A DNA stretch of 36,619 nucleotides, from contig NZ_JAAIMY010000030.1 in the NCBI RefSeq assembly GCF_013300825.1, positions 1-36,619 of the forward strand, given 5' to 3'. Below the pieces are notes generated by a model. The model was not told the origin of the DNA, did no database searches, and saw only the letters and a list, made by a program, of their open reading frames with translations. Numbering within the stretch: position 1 is the stretch's first letter; every line of letters begins with the position of its first letter. Position numbers and translations under genes: made by a program. Shown here piece by piece: positions 1 to 7,639 of the stretch. Source of the stretch: Blautia wexlerae (lineage in GTDB: Bacteria > Bacillota > Clostridia > Lachnospirales > Lachnospiraceae).

Positions 1-113
1 AAGAACCGCGGGACACGCGGGGATAGCCTGTTTTAGCTTTGCCCTGAAGGGCAATCGAGCAGGAAGCCCCCACTTCAAAATCTGTAAGATTTAAGTGGCG
101 GGAGCATGTCACC
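1..113 (+). mobile_element. Right end of an IS200/IS605 (TnpB-type) element, truncated by the window edge
   Basis: The first ~113 bases have the layout of an IS605/IS1341-type right end. A short stem CCGCG/CGCGG (6-10 with 16-20) is followed by GCCCT/AGGGC (41-45 with 48-52) inside an outer CCTG/CAGG (27-30 with 60-63). A long imperfect hairpin then joins CCCC-CACTT (67-75) to AAGTG-GC-GGG (93-102), topped by AAATC/GATTT (78-82 with 88-92). The element ends near GTCAC at about 113. Just after this point the sequence becomes a sugar-transporter permease reading frame, which fixes the boundary to within a few bases. The rest of the element lies outside the window. The family call is from memory of such ends and was not searched. 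Confidence 0.72.
2..94 (+). pseudogene. tnpB: Probable C-terminal tail of TnpB (partial at the window edge)
   Basis: Reading from base 2 there are 30 open codons ending in TAA at 92-94, inside the terminal hairpin. The peptide begins RTAGHAGIAC and ends KICKI. TnpB genes of IS605-type elements commonly run into the right-end hairpin, so that the coding end and the omega RNA overlap. The reading from base 1 (ending GDSLF, stop at 34-36) cannot be excluded as the true frame. The RuvC and zinc-finger parts lie upstream of the window, so whether the nuclease is intact is unknown. Confidence 0.45.
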
Positions 114-647
114 CGGAAGTATTACAAAACAATTTATTTTTATATTATGATGGGGTTATTTGTTCCGTCGCAGGTAGTATTGTTGCCTGTAACCAAAATG
201 ATGTCAAAGTTAAATATGCTTAATCATGCGGGACTGATTATTCTGTATGTGGCATTTAGCCTGACGCAGGGAGTATTTCTGTTTGTAAATTATATCAGAG
301 GTCTTCCTTACGAAATTGAGGAGTCTGCACAGATTGACGGTTGCAGTGTATTTCAGACATATGTAAAAATAGTACTTCCTCTGGTAAAGCCTATGATTTC
401 TACGTTGCTGATCATGGATACTTTGTGGATCTGGAATGACTTTATGCTCCCTTTACTAATTTTAAACCGTTCACAGGCTATTTGGACACTTCCTCTTTTT
501 CAGTATAATTTTAAGACAGAATATTCTTTTAACTATACAATGGCGTTTACGGCATATTTACTTGCTATGCTGCCTATGTTGATCATTTATTGTATGGGAC
601 AGAAATACATAGTCAAAGGACTGACAGCAGGATCTGTAAAAGGTTGA
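114..647 (+). pseudogene. Carbohydrate ABC transporter permease (MalG-type), 5' end removed by the IS element
   Basis: The encoded protein is the C-terminal ~175 residues of an inner-membrane sugar ABC permease. Transmembrane stretches are visible (start of fragment, FVPSQVVLLPV; AGLIILYVAFSLTQGVFLFVNYI; TLLIMDTLWIWNDFMLPLLIL; AFTAYLLAMLPMLIIYC). So is the EAA-type coupling loop, PYEIEESAQIDGCS...IVLPLVKP, that contacts the ATPase. An ATG exists at 147, but permease-like residues (RKYYKTIYFYIMMG) continue upstream in frame to about 114, where the IS end begins. Family members are about 270-300 residues, so roughly 100 residues and two or three membrane segments are missing. The fragment is unlikely to work alone. 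The YesN-type regulator downstream fits a sugar-uptake operon. Confidence 0.8.
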
Positions 648-692
648 TCCTGTAGAAGTAGTATATTGCGGGCGAAAGGAGAATCATGAAAA

Positions 693-2240
693 GTGAAGGT
701 GCTGGTTGTAGAAGATGAATTTTATGCAAGAAAAGCCATGATAAGACAAATCAAAAAATATGATCAGGATGGACTTTTTGAGATATCGGAGGCATCTAAT
801 GAAGAGGAAGGCTGGGAATTTTGCGAAAAATATAAACCAGAACTTGTCTTGACAGATATTCGTATGCCTAAAATGGATGGGATACAGCTTCTTCAGGAGA
901 TCCGCAATAATGAATTAGAAATAAAAGTAATTATTCTGAGTGCTTGCTCTGATTTTGAATATGCTCGCAGTGCAATTGTAAATGGAGCTTCAGATTATTT
1001 ACTGAAACCAATTGATGATACGGCTCTGACAGAATGTCTGAATAAGTTTGTCACTCAGCATAAAATAGAACGAAAAGAAGCTTTGCTATCCAGAAAAGAT
1101 ATGGCAACACAATATATTTTGAACAGCATTCAGGAATCAAAATATTCCGGTTTTATAGAGAAAAATATGTTTGAAAGAGTGTTTCCGCAATATCAGCTAG
1201 GTGTTTTTCTGTTTCTTCATGATAAGCCCAGACAGGAAATCTTTCTTACGGAATTGGAAGAAAGCTGCGGAAGTATCATGCTGACGAAGATTCGGTTTGT
1301 AGAATTGAAACCGGATATGTGGATATTGCTTGTAAGACCGGAGGGAGATATGCTGTTTTTCTGGAGACGTATCAGAAAACTGCTGGAGAAAGAGGATTCC
1401 CAGGTTAAGATAGGAATCAGTAATGTGTATGGTGCAAATGCTTCTGTTTTGGATGCTTTTAGAGAAGCAGTTACTGCGATAAAGAGCAGAATTTATAAAA
1501 GGGAATCTCTGATTTTTGCGAAGGAAATAAAACAGGAAGATTTTTCAGAATATTACCTTGAAAAAGAAATAGAAAGAGAACTGGAACAATATCTAAAGGA
1601 AGGGAATGAAAGCAAAACAGGGACAACGCTGGATAAACTTTTTAAAGATATTGAGAAAGTTCTCCCAATTCGAATAGAATGTATGGAACTTCTGTATTCG
1701 CAGATTATCCTTATATACCGAAGGACGATTCGAATGGAAAATCATGATAAAGAATTAGATAATCTGTCAGAAAGTTTTCTGAAGTTTGATTCTGTTTTGG
1801 AGATTGAAAGCTATCTCAGGAGGATTGCGGAAAATATTTGTCATATGCAGCCGCAGAGACAATCAGATGAGTTGACAAATACGGGAATGGACATTGTGGA
1901 GAAGATGAGTGAATATGCAGTCAATAACTATAATATGGACATTACAATCCGGAATCTTGCGGAAAATGTATTTTTCATGAATCAGAGTTATATCAGCCAC
2001 TTATTTGCTGAGAAGAAAGGAATTAGTTTTTCTGCATTTCTGCGAATGATTCGGATTTGTCATGCTAAGGAATTTCTGGCAGATGCGAGATGGTCCGTAA
2101 CAGATGTTGCATTGATGTCGGGTTATAACGATACCTCACAATTTATACGTATTTTCCGACAGGAAACAGGAATGACACCAAAGAAATACCGAATATTTCT
2201 GAAAAATGGAGGAAGTGAAAATGAATCCAGGGAAAGTTGA
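693..2240 (+). CDS. Two-component response regulator, YesN/AraC family
   Basis: This is a cytoplasmic DNA-binding regulator of 515 residues. The N-terminal receiver domain (residues 1-120) has the acidic pocket E7-D8, phosphoacceptor D55 in LTDIRMPKMDG, and K105 in LLKPID. A long central linker follows. The C-terminal AraC/XylS double helix-turn-helix (about 410-510) includes IRNLAENVFFMNQSYISHLF and VALMSGYNDTSQFIRIFRQETG. Such regulators usually pair with a YesM-type sensor kinase and control sugar ABC transporters, which matches the permease fragment upstream; no kinase is present here. The start is GTG at 693 with GGAG about 11 nt upstream. An ATG at 686 is out of frame and gives only 10 codons, so a single-base indel in AAAA may have displaced an original ATG. 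The gene overlaps the next by 20 nt. Confidence 0.9.
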   Translation: MKVLVVEDEFYARKAMIRQIKKYDQDGLFEISEASNEEEGWEFCEKYKPELVLTDIRMPKMDGIQLLQEIRNNELEIKVIILSACSDFEYARSAIVNGASDYLLKPIDDTALTECLNKFVTQHKIERKEALLSRKDMATQYILNSIQESKYSGFIEKNMFERVFPQYQLGVFLFLHDKPRQEIFLTELEESCGSIMLTKIRFVELKPDMWILLVRPEGDMLFFWRRIRKLLEKEDSQVKIGISNVYGANASVLDAFREAVTAIKSRIYKRESLIFAKEIKQEDFSEYYLEKEIERELEQYLKEGNESKTGTTLDKLFKDIEKVLPIRIECMELLYSQIILIYRRTIRMENHDKELDNLSESFLKFDSVLEIESYLRRIAENICHMQPQRQSDELTNTGMDIVEKMSEYAVNNYNMDITIRNLAENVFFMNQSYISHLFAEKKGISFSAFLRMIRICHAKEFLADARWSVTDVALMSGYNDTSQFIRIFRQETGMTPKKYRIFLKNGGSENESRES

Positions 2241-3624
2241 ATGGAATGAAGAAAATAAGCCACAGCCGGATATGGAATTATTAGAACAATGGATCTCCAG
2301 ACAGGAATATCAGATGCGAGAAGATATTGCAGCATTGATCAGAATCCCGAGTATTGCTGATCAGCAGGAAGCAATTCCGGGGGCACCATATGGAAAAAAA
2401 TGCAGGGAAGCACTGGAACAGATGCGAGCATTTGGATTGAGAGAACAGATGGAGACAGAAGATATAGACGGACACTGTCTGACTATTGCTACAGGCAAAG
2501 GGAATGTTGAGATTGGAATATGGAATCATCTGGACGTAGTTCCGGAAGGAAAAGGATGGATATATCCGTCCTATACGTGTACAGAAAAGGATGGCTATTT
2601 AATTGGGCGTGGAGTACAGGATAATAAAGGTCCTGCAGTTGCTGTTTTATATGCAATGAAATATTGCAGGGAAAAAGAAATTCTGAATAATATTAAAGTA
2701 AGGCAGATTCTTGGATGTCAGGAAGAAAGCGGTATGACAGATGTAGAATATTATCTGAAATACAAAAAAGCACCGGAATATTCTTTTGTTGCTGATTGTG
2801 GATTTCCCGTATGTTGCGGAGAAAAAGGACATTGTATTGTGTTGATGGAAACTGTTAGTGCAGTAGAGGGGATTCTGGAATTTGACGGAGGGACTGCGCC
2901 TAACAGCGTGCCGTCTTTTGCTCATGCGGTTGCGGAGAACAAAATAGGACAAAAGAGCGAAGAAACAGCAGTGGGAATCAGTGGACATGCAGCTTTTCCG
3001 GATGGAACTCAAAATGCAATAGGTATACTTTGTGGAAAGTTGAAAATGCAAAATTTTTCTAAACAGACAAAAAGAGCATTAGAATTTGTGGAGAGACTTT
3101 CAGAAGGTGGTTATGGGGAAAAAACAGAAATTTGTTGTTCTGATGAATGTTCTGGTAGACTAACATGCAATATAGGTCAGGCATTTCTGCACGAAGGACA
3201 TTTGAGAATAGTGATTGACATCCGTTATCCAGTTACTAAAAAAACAGAAGATTTTCTTCCGAAGCTGCAAACAGAAGCTGCTAAATCAGGAATTCGCATC
3301 ATTGGTATTGAAGACAGCAGACCATATTATATGAATCCGGAACAGCCTTTCATACAGACTCTGATGGAAGCATGGAGGGAGGTTACAGGTCTTGAAGGCA
3401 GACCATTTGTTATGGGAGGAGGAACTTATGCGAGGAAAATTCCCAATGCAGTGGCATTTGGCCCTGGACAGGAGCGAAATCTAGACAGGCTCGGACTTCC
3501 AAAAGGACATGGAAACTGTCATTGTGCGGATGAAGCGGAATTGTTTGAAAATCTGAAGAATGCAGTGAAAATATATGTTTTTGCACTTAAAAAACTGGAC
3601 AAAAGAATAAAAGAAATACGTTAA
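2221..3624 (+). CDS. M20 family metallopeptidase, PepV-like dipeptidase
   Basis: This is a zinc-dependent exopeptidase of 467 residues, probably cytoplasmic and acting on dipeptides or N-acylated amino acids. Metal and catalytic residues are all visible: H103 and D105 in NHLDVVPEG, bridging D134 in VQDNKGPAV, general base E168 with ligand E169 in GCQEESG, D192 in VADCGFP, and H434 in GNCHCADE. Their spacing closely follows that remembered for PepV, and NSVPSFAHA resembles the PepV lid region. ATG 2221 is preferred over the in-frame ATG at 2206, because GGAGGA at 2208-2213 then lies just upstream as ribosome site. The overlap with the regulator gene implies translational coupling. The exact substrate cannot be read from the sequence. 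Confidence 0.88.
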   Translation: MNPGKVEWNEENKPQPDMELLEQWISRQEYQMREDIAALIRIPSIADQQEAIPGAPYGKKCREALEQMRAFGLREQMETEDIDGHCLTIATGKGNVEIGIWNHLDVVPEGKGWIYPSYTCTEKDGYLIGRGVQDNKGPAVAVLYAMKYCREKEILNNIKVRQILGCQEESGMTDVEYYLKYKKAPEYSFVADCGFPVCCGEKGHCIVLMETVSAVEGILEFDGGTAPNSVPSFAHAVAENKIGQKSEETAVGISGHAAFPDGTQNAIGILCGKLKMQNFSKQTKRALEFVERLSEGGYGEKTEICCSDECSGRLTCNIGQAFLHEGHLRIVIDIRYPVTKKTEDFLPKLQTEAAKSGIRIIGIEDSRPYYMNPEQPFIQTLMEAWREVTGLEGRPFVMGGGTYARKIPNAVAFGPGQERNLDRLGLPKGHGNCHCADEAELFENLKNAVKIYVFALKKLDKRIKEIR

Positions 3625-3669
3625 CTAAAGAGAAATACATAAATTAAGTATAATACAGGAGGATACAAA

Positions 3670-4587
3670 ATGAAAATGTTTCAGATTAGTGACAAAATAG
3701 ACAATGTATCAAGAATTGGAATTGGATGCATGAGAATTACAGGTTTATCTGATGAAAAAGCGGTAAGAAGTCTGATTGAAGGAGCACTGGAGTGTGGAAT
3801 TAATTTTTTTGATCATGCAGATATTTATGCAGGCGGAGAAGCCGAAACACTATTTGGAAATGCGCTGACACCTCAGTTGCGTGAAAAGATGGTGATTCAG
3901 ACAAAATGTGCCATACGTCCGGGTATCTGTTATGATTTTTCAAAAGAATATATTCTGAATTCTGTAGATGGAAGTCTGAAACGTTTAAAAACAGATTATG
4001 TAGATATATTACTTCTTCATCGTCCGGATGCGTTGATGGAGCCGGAAGAGGTAGCAGAAGCATTTGAAATTCTGGAAAAAAGCGGAAAAGTAAAAGCATT
4101 TGGTGTAAGCAATCACAATCCAATGCAGATTGAATTACTAAATCAATACTGTGGTGGAAAAATCTGTATTGATCAGATACAGTTTTCAGCGGCTCACTGT
4201 CCAACGATTGATGCAGGACTAAATGTAAACATCCATAATGATGCAGGATGTGATCGTGATGGTGGTATTATCGAGTATGCAAGACTGAAGAAAATGACAT
4301 TGCAGGCATGGTCTCCGTTCCAGTATGGAATGTTTGAGGGAATATTTATTGGAAACGAGAAATTTCCGGAACTGAATAAAGTGTTAGATCGTCTGGCAGA
4401 GAAATATGGGGTAACACAGAATGCAATCGCAGTTGCATGGATTATGCGTCATCCCGCAGGAATCCAGACAATTGTAGGAAGTACAAATCTGAAAAGAATT
4501 CAGGATATAAGTAAAGCATCCGATATTGTTCTGAGCCGTGAAGAATGGTATGAAATTTATCTTGCAGCAGGAAAAATGCTGCCGTAA
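3670..4587 (+). CDS. Aldo/keto reductase family oxidoreductase
   Basis: This 305-residue TIM-barrel NADPH-dependent carbonyl reductase has the full catalytic tetrad: D48 and Y53 in FFDHADIYAGG, K79 in VIQTKCAI, and H117 in ILLLHRPD. The cofactor-binding C-terminal part reads IVGSTNLKRIQDI, typical of the YdhF/Tas-like AKR groups. AGGAGG lies just upstream of ATG 3670. It follows the M20 peptidase by 45 nt and precedes the broken desulfidase-like gene, probably in the same transcript. The substrate is unknown; a sugar or small aldehyde is a guess from the transporter context. Confidence 0.9.
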   Translation: MKMFQISDKIDNVSRIGIGCMRITGLSDEKAVRSLIEGALECGINFFDHADIYAGGEAETLFGNALTPQLREKMVIQTKCAIRPGICYDFSKEYILNSVDGSLKRLKTDYVDILLLHRPDALMEPEEVAEAFEILEKSGKVKAFGVSNHNPMQIELLNQYCGGKICIDQIQFSAAHCPTIDAGLNVNIHNDAGCDRDGGIIEYARLKKMTLQAWSPFQYGMFEGIFIGNEKFPELNKVLDRLAEKYGVTQNAIAVAWIMRHPAGIQTIVGSTNLKRIQDISKASDIVLSREEWYEIYLAAGKMLP

Positions 4588-4658
4588 GAAAAAACATATC
4601 ATCTGAATCAGATGGTAAAGAACTTTGCTTGACAGTTAGGAGAAGAGAGAGCGTATTC

Positions 4659-5716
4659 ATGGAAAAAAAAGTGTATGAGAGTTATCTGGAGATTCTCAGA
4701 GAGGAACTTGTTCCTGCTCTGGGATGTACGGAACCTATTGCAATTGCATATGCAACTGCAACAGCAGCTTCTGTGCTGGAAAAAGTGATAAAAACAGATG
4801 ATATATCCGTGCAGAACTTACGCAAAATGGACATAGAGCAGTTGTAGTTATAGAAAATAAACATACGAATATTGTCCTGATCAAAAAAGACGATGAGGTA
4901 CTGTTGGAAAAGAAGGGCTTTCAGCAGAAAAAAACAGAGAAAAACCAGGATAAAAGAGATTTGCTGAATGTAGCAGATATTCTGGAGTTTGCAAAAATTG
5001 TGAATATAAAAGAGATAGAGGAAGTCATAGGACGCCAGATTGCCATGAATACAGCAATTTCCGAAGAAGGTCTGCGTAATCATTACGGAGCAGAAGTAGG
5101 ACGTACCTTGCTTCGCGCATATGGTGATGATGTCAAAGTACGTGCCAGAGCAAAAGCGGCAGCTGGATCTGATGCAAGAATGAATGGATGCTCTATGCCG
5201 GTAGTTATTAATTCCGGGAGCGGAAATCAGGGAATGACCTGTTCTTTGCCAGTCATCGAATATGCCAGAGAACTTAAAGTTCCTAAAGAGAAAATGTATC
5301 GGGCACTGGTTGTAAGCAACTTAGTAGCGATTCATCAGAAAACTTATATTGGAAGTCTGTCAGCTTACTGTGGAGCGGTAAGTGCCGCATGTGGAGCAGG
5401 AGCTGCCATATCCTGGTTAAACGGGGGTGATTACAATGCAATATCTAAAACAATCACAAATGCTCTTGCAAATACAAGTGGCATTGTATGTGATGGAGCT
5501 AAGTCTTCATGTGCTGCCAAAATCGCTTCAGCAGTAGATGCAGCAATTATGGCATACGCTCTGGAGGATGCAGATCATTGTTTTCAGGCAGGAGAAGGAT
5601 TGGTACGTGATAATGTTGAGGATACAATCCGAAATATGGGATACGTAGGAAGAGTTGGAATGAAAGATACAGATGTTACAATCCTGAATTTGATGATCAA
5701 TCAGAAAAAAGTATAA
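4659..5716 (+). pseudogene. UPF0597/YhaM family L-cysteine desulfidase / L-serine dehydratase-like gene with internal deletion
   Basis: The N-terminal part (MEKKVYESYLEI...ELVPALGCTEPIAIAYATA) matches the start of UPF0597 proteins, Fe-S enzymes that eliminate H2S or ammonia from cysteine or serine. The frame stops at 4845-4847. The family sequence resumes in another frame at about 4823 with NGHRAVVVIENKHTNIVLI and continues to 5716, including MNGCSMPVVINSGSGNQG and VCDGAKSSCAAKIASA with candidate cluster cysteines. About 352 residues are recoverable against about 430 normally, so roughly 75-80 codons are missing between about 4805 and 4826, together with a frame change. An internal ATG at 4904 could start a 270-residue C-terminal piece, but it lacks the GCTEP cysteine region. 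Loss of function is inferred. Confidence 0.8.
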
Positions 5717-5727
5717 AGAATAAAAGC

Positions 5728-5759
5728 AAAGAACCTGTCAGGTTTTTGGCAGGTTCTTT
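5728..5759. terminator. Bidirectional intrinsic terminator between convergent genes
   Basis: A 10-bp perfect stem AAAGAACCTG/CAGGTTCTTT (5728-5737 with 5750-5759) lies just after the stop at 5716. It stands between the plus-strand pseudogene and the minus-strand aroD. The arms supply T-rich runs on both strands, so it could end transcripts from either side. Confidence 0.7.
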
Positions 5760-5859
5760 GTCATGGAAATTTTCATCATAAAATTTTAAGGAGTATTTTG
5801 AGTAAATATTTATTGCCATATATCTCATGGGATAACAATCATCTGTTGCCGAAGATGAG

Positions 5860-5900
5860 TGATATCAGACAACTATGGGCAAGAATAACATCTGATATCA
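5860..5900. repeat. Inverted repeat TGATATCAG ... CTGATATCA
   Basis: The arms at 5860-5868 and 5892-5900 are perfect 9-mers separated by 23 nt. They lie between the terminator and the stop of aroD. There is no T-tract on the plus strand. A second small hairpin (TCATCT/AGATGA) sits just upstream at about 5840-5858. The pair may form part of the minus-strand 3' end. Function unknown. Confidence 0.4.
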
Positions 5901-5917
5901 CATCATTCATCAACAGA

Positions 5918-6679
5918 TCACAGACTGCTGTGAATGATATCCAGCACCTGTTTTAATTCATGCACACCGACCTGTCCCGGAGCAGAAGCTTTGGAAGCAG
6001 CGCCGAAAGTGAGAGCGGAGCCAAATGTCTCACCTGTCAGGCGACTTACAACGCCTGTTCCTGCCATGGACATGGTAATGATTGGGCGGTCTGCATATTT
6101 CTCAGACATTTCCAGAGTAGCAGAGAGGAGCGTAAGAACATCCTGTTTGCAGGTCGGCATAACAGCCATTTTCGGAATATCAGCACCGAAATCCTGCATC
6201 ATACGAAGACGTCTGATGATCTCCTCCTTCTCAGGAGTCTTAAAGAAATCATGGTTGGAAGCAATTACCTTCACACCTGCCTTATGAGCAGCGTCAATGA
6301 TCGTTTTTACAACATCATCGCCTGTAAATGCTTCTACATCAATTAAATCTACATAACCGCTCTGTGCAGCCGCGATATTTAAAGCAGCGTAATCACTTAC
6401 AGAAATCTCTTTTTCCCCGCCCTCTTTGGAAGTACGGAATGTAAGGAGAACAGGGATATCTTTTAAGACTTCCTGAAGCTCTTTTGCGGTTTCTAATACT
6501 TTTTCAGTAGCAAAGACATCATCGAACCAGTCAACACGCCACTCAACCACATCAACCGGAAGAGTGGTGATCTTTTTGGCTTCTTCGAGAATGTCTGTTT
6601 TTGTTTTTCCAACGATCGGAACGCAGATCTTAGGTCTGCCTTCACCGATCACAGTGTTTTTTACCTGAACAGTGTTCAT
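5918..6679 (-). CDS. aroD: 3-dehydroquinate dehydratase, type I
   Basis: AroD interconverts 3-dehydroquinate and 3-dehydroshikimate through a Schiff base. All residues known for the type I enzyme are present at canonical numbers: E46 and R48 in EWRVDWF, R82 in TFRTSKEGG, H143 in SNHDFF, Schiff-base K170 in IPKMAVMP, R213 in VSRLTGETFG, and S232/Q236 in ASAPGQ. The length, 253 residues, is normal. It is the last gene of a minus-strand cluster, 45 nt after the YdiB-like dehydrogenase, the same pairing as E. coli ydiB-aroD. This context points to quinate/shikimate turnover at least as much as to aromatic amino-acid biosynthesis, since no other aro biosynthesis gene is nearby. Confidence 0.95.
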   Translation of the reverse strand: MNTVQVKNTVIGEGRPKICVPIVGKTKTDILEEAKKITTLPVDVVEWRVDWFDDVFATEKVLETAKELQEVLKDIPVLLTFRTSKEGGEKEISVSDYAALNIAAAQSGYVDLIDVEAFTGDDVVKTIIDAAHKAGVKVIASNHDFFKTPEKEEIIRRLRMMQDFGADIPKMAVMPTCKQDVLTLLSATLEMSEKYADRPIITMSMAGTGVVSRLTGETFGSALTFGAASKASAPGQVGVHELKQVLDIIHSSL

Positions 6680-6724
6680 TTTCTTATCCTCATATTTCTT
6701 ATCATATTAAGAATAACCGGGGTA

Positions 6725-7603
6725 TCAGTCATCATAGGAGATGTGAAGAATCTCTTTCATATGTTCGATAGGCATTGGTTCGCCTGTCCATAACTCAAAT
6801 GCAGCGGAACCCTGGAATAACATCATTCCCAGACCGTTCATTGTCTTGCATCCTACCTCTTTGGCCATGGAACGCATCTTTGTCTCCAGAGGAGAGTAAG
6901 GAACATCAATAACGATCAGCTCAGGACGGAAGTAAGATTTGTCCGGAACAACGGACTGTCCTTCCAGTGGTTTCATTCCCACACCTGTAGCATTGACAAA
7001 GATAAAACTATCATCCATCTCAGCTTTCAGTTTATCAAGATCTGCCAGATCATAAAGAACTGCATGGCAGGATGTCTTTGTGTTGATCTTCTCTACTGTG
7101 GATACTGCACGATCCCAGAATTCATCCTTGCGGTTAAAGATTGTGATCTCGGCAACGCCGTCCAAAGCAGCCTGGATCTCGATAGCAGTGGCAGCACCGC
7201 CTGCACCGACGATAGTCATTTTCTTTCCGATCACATCAATATCATTATCTTTCAGGGCAGACATAAATCCGATACCGTCAGTGATATGACCTGTAAGATG
7301 ACCGTTGTCATTTATGATTGTATTAACAGCACCGCATAATTCTGCTGCAGGAGAAAGCTCGTCCAGGTATTTTCCAACCAGAGTTTTGTTTGGCATGGAA
7401 ACATTGGAGCCTCTCATTTTCAGAGTGCGGATTGCTTTTACTGCATCCTCAATTTCATCTGCACCAACCTCGAAAGCAAGGTAAGCGTAGTCATACCCGA
7501 GTTTTGCAAAAGCCTCATTCTGCATTGCAGGAGAGCTGGAGTGACGGATCGGGTAAGCCATCAGACCGATTAATTCAGTATGTCCGGTAATTCTTTCAGC
7601 CAT
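6725..7603 (-). CDS. aroE: Quinate/shikimate dehydrogenase, YdiB-type AroE family
   Basis: This NAD(P)-dependent enzyme of 292 residues oxidises shikimate, and in YdiB-type members also quinate. The N-terminal substrate domain has LIGLMAYPIRHSSSP with the carboxylate-binding serines S22/S24, then LKMRGSNVSMPNK with catalytic K73, and TDG with D109. The Rossmann domain has GAGGAATAI (133-141), NATGVGM and the closing GLGMMLFQGSAAFELWTG. The motifs LMAYPIRHS, LKMRG and VSMPNK resemble E. coli YdiB more than classical AroE (NVTxPxK), judged from memory. Dual NAD/NADP use and quinate activity are inferred. It lies 36 nt downstream of the enoate-reductase-like gene and presumably shares its transcript. 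Confidence 0.9.
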   Translation of the reverse strand: MAERITGHTELIGLMAYPIRHSSSPAMQNEAFAKLGYDYAYLAFEVGADEIEDAVKAIRTLKMRGSNVSMPNKTLVGKYLDELSPAAELCGAVNTIINDNGHLTGHITDGIGFMSALKDNDIDVIGKKMTIVGAGGAATAIEIQAALDGVAEITIFNRKDEFWDRAVSTVEKINTKTSCHAVLYDLADLDKLKAEMDDSFIFVNATGVGMKPLEGQSVVPDKSYFRPELIVIDVPYSPLETKMRSMAKEVGCKTMNGLGMMLFQGSAAFELWTGEPMPIEHMKEILHISYDD

Positions 7604-7639
7604 TATAATATCCCCTTTCGTATTTTGTTGTAAAGGTTT

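Larger units (their letters stand above)
1..130 (+). ncRNA. Omega RNA (reRNA) scaffold plus predicted guide of the TnpB element
   Basis: In TnpB systems the guide RNA is made from the 3' end of tnpB and the right end, and its guide is the genomic flank just beyond the element. The three nested hairpins described for the mobile-element end would be the scaffold. The guide would be about 16 nt starting near 114 (CCGGAAGTATTACAAA), which is permease sequence. The fold is seen directly; RNA function is inferred from the family. The 5' end of the RNA lies outside the window. Confidence 0.55.

Noticed and set aside
5717-5917. A small gene in the 200-bp gap between the convergent units
   Set aside because: Only hairpins and short frames without ribosome sites are present.
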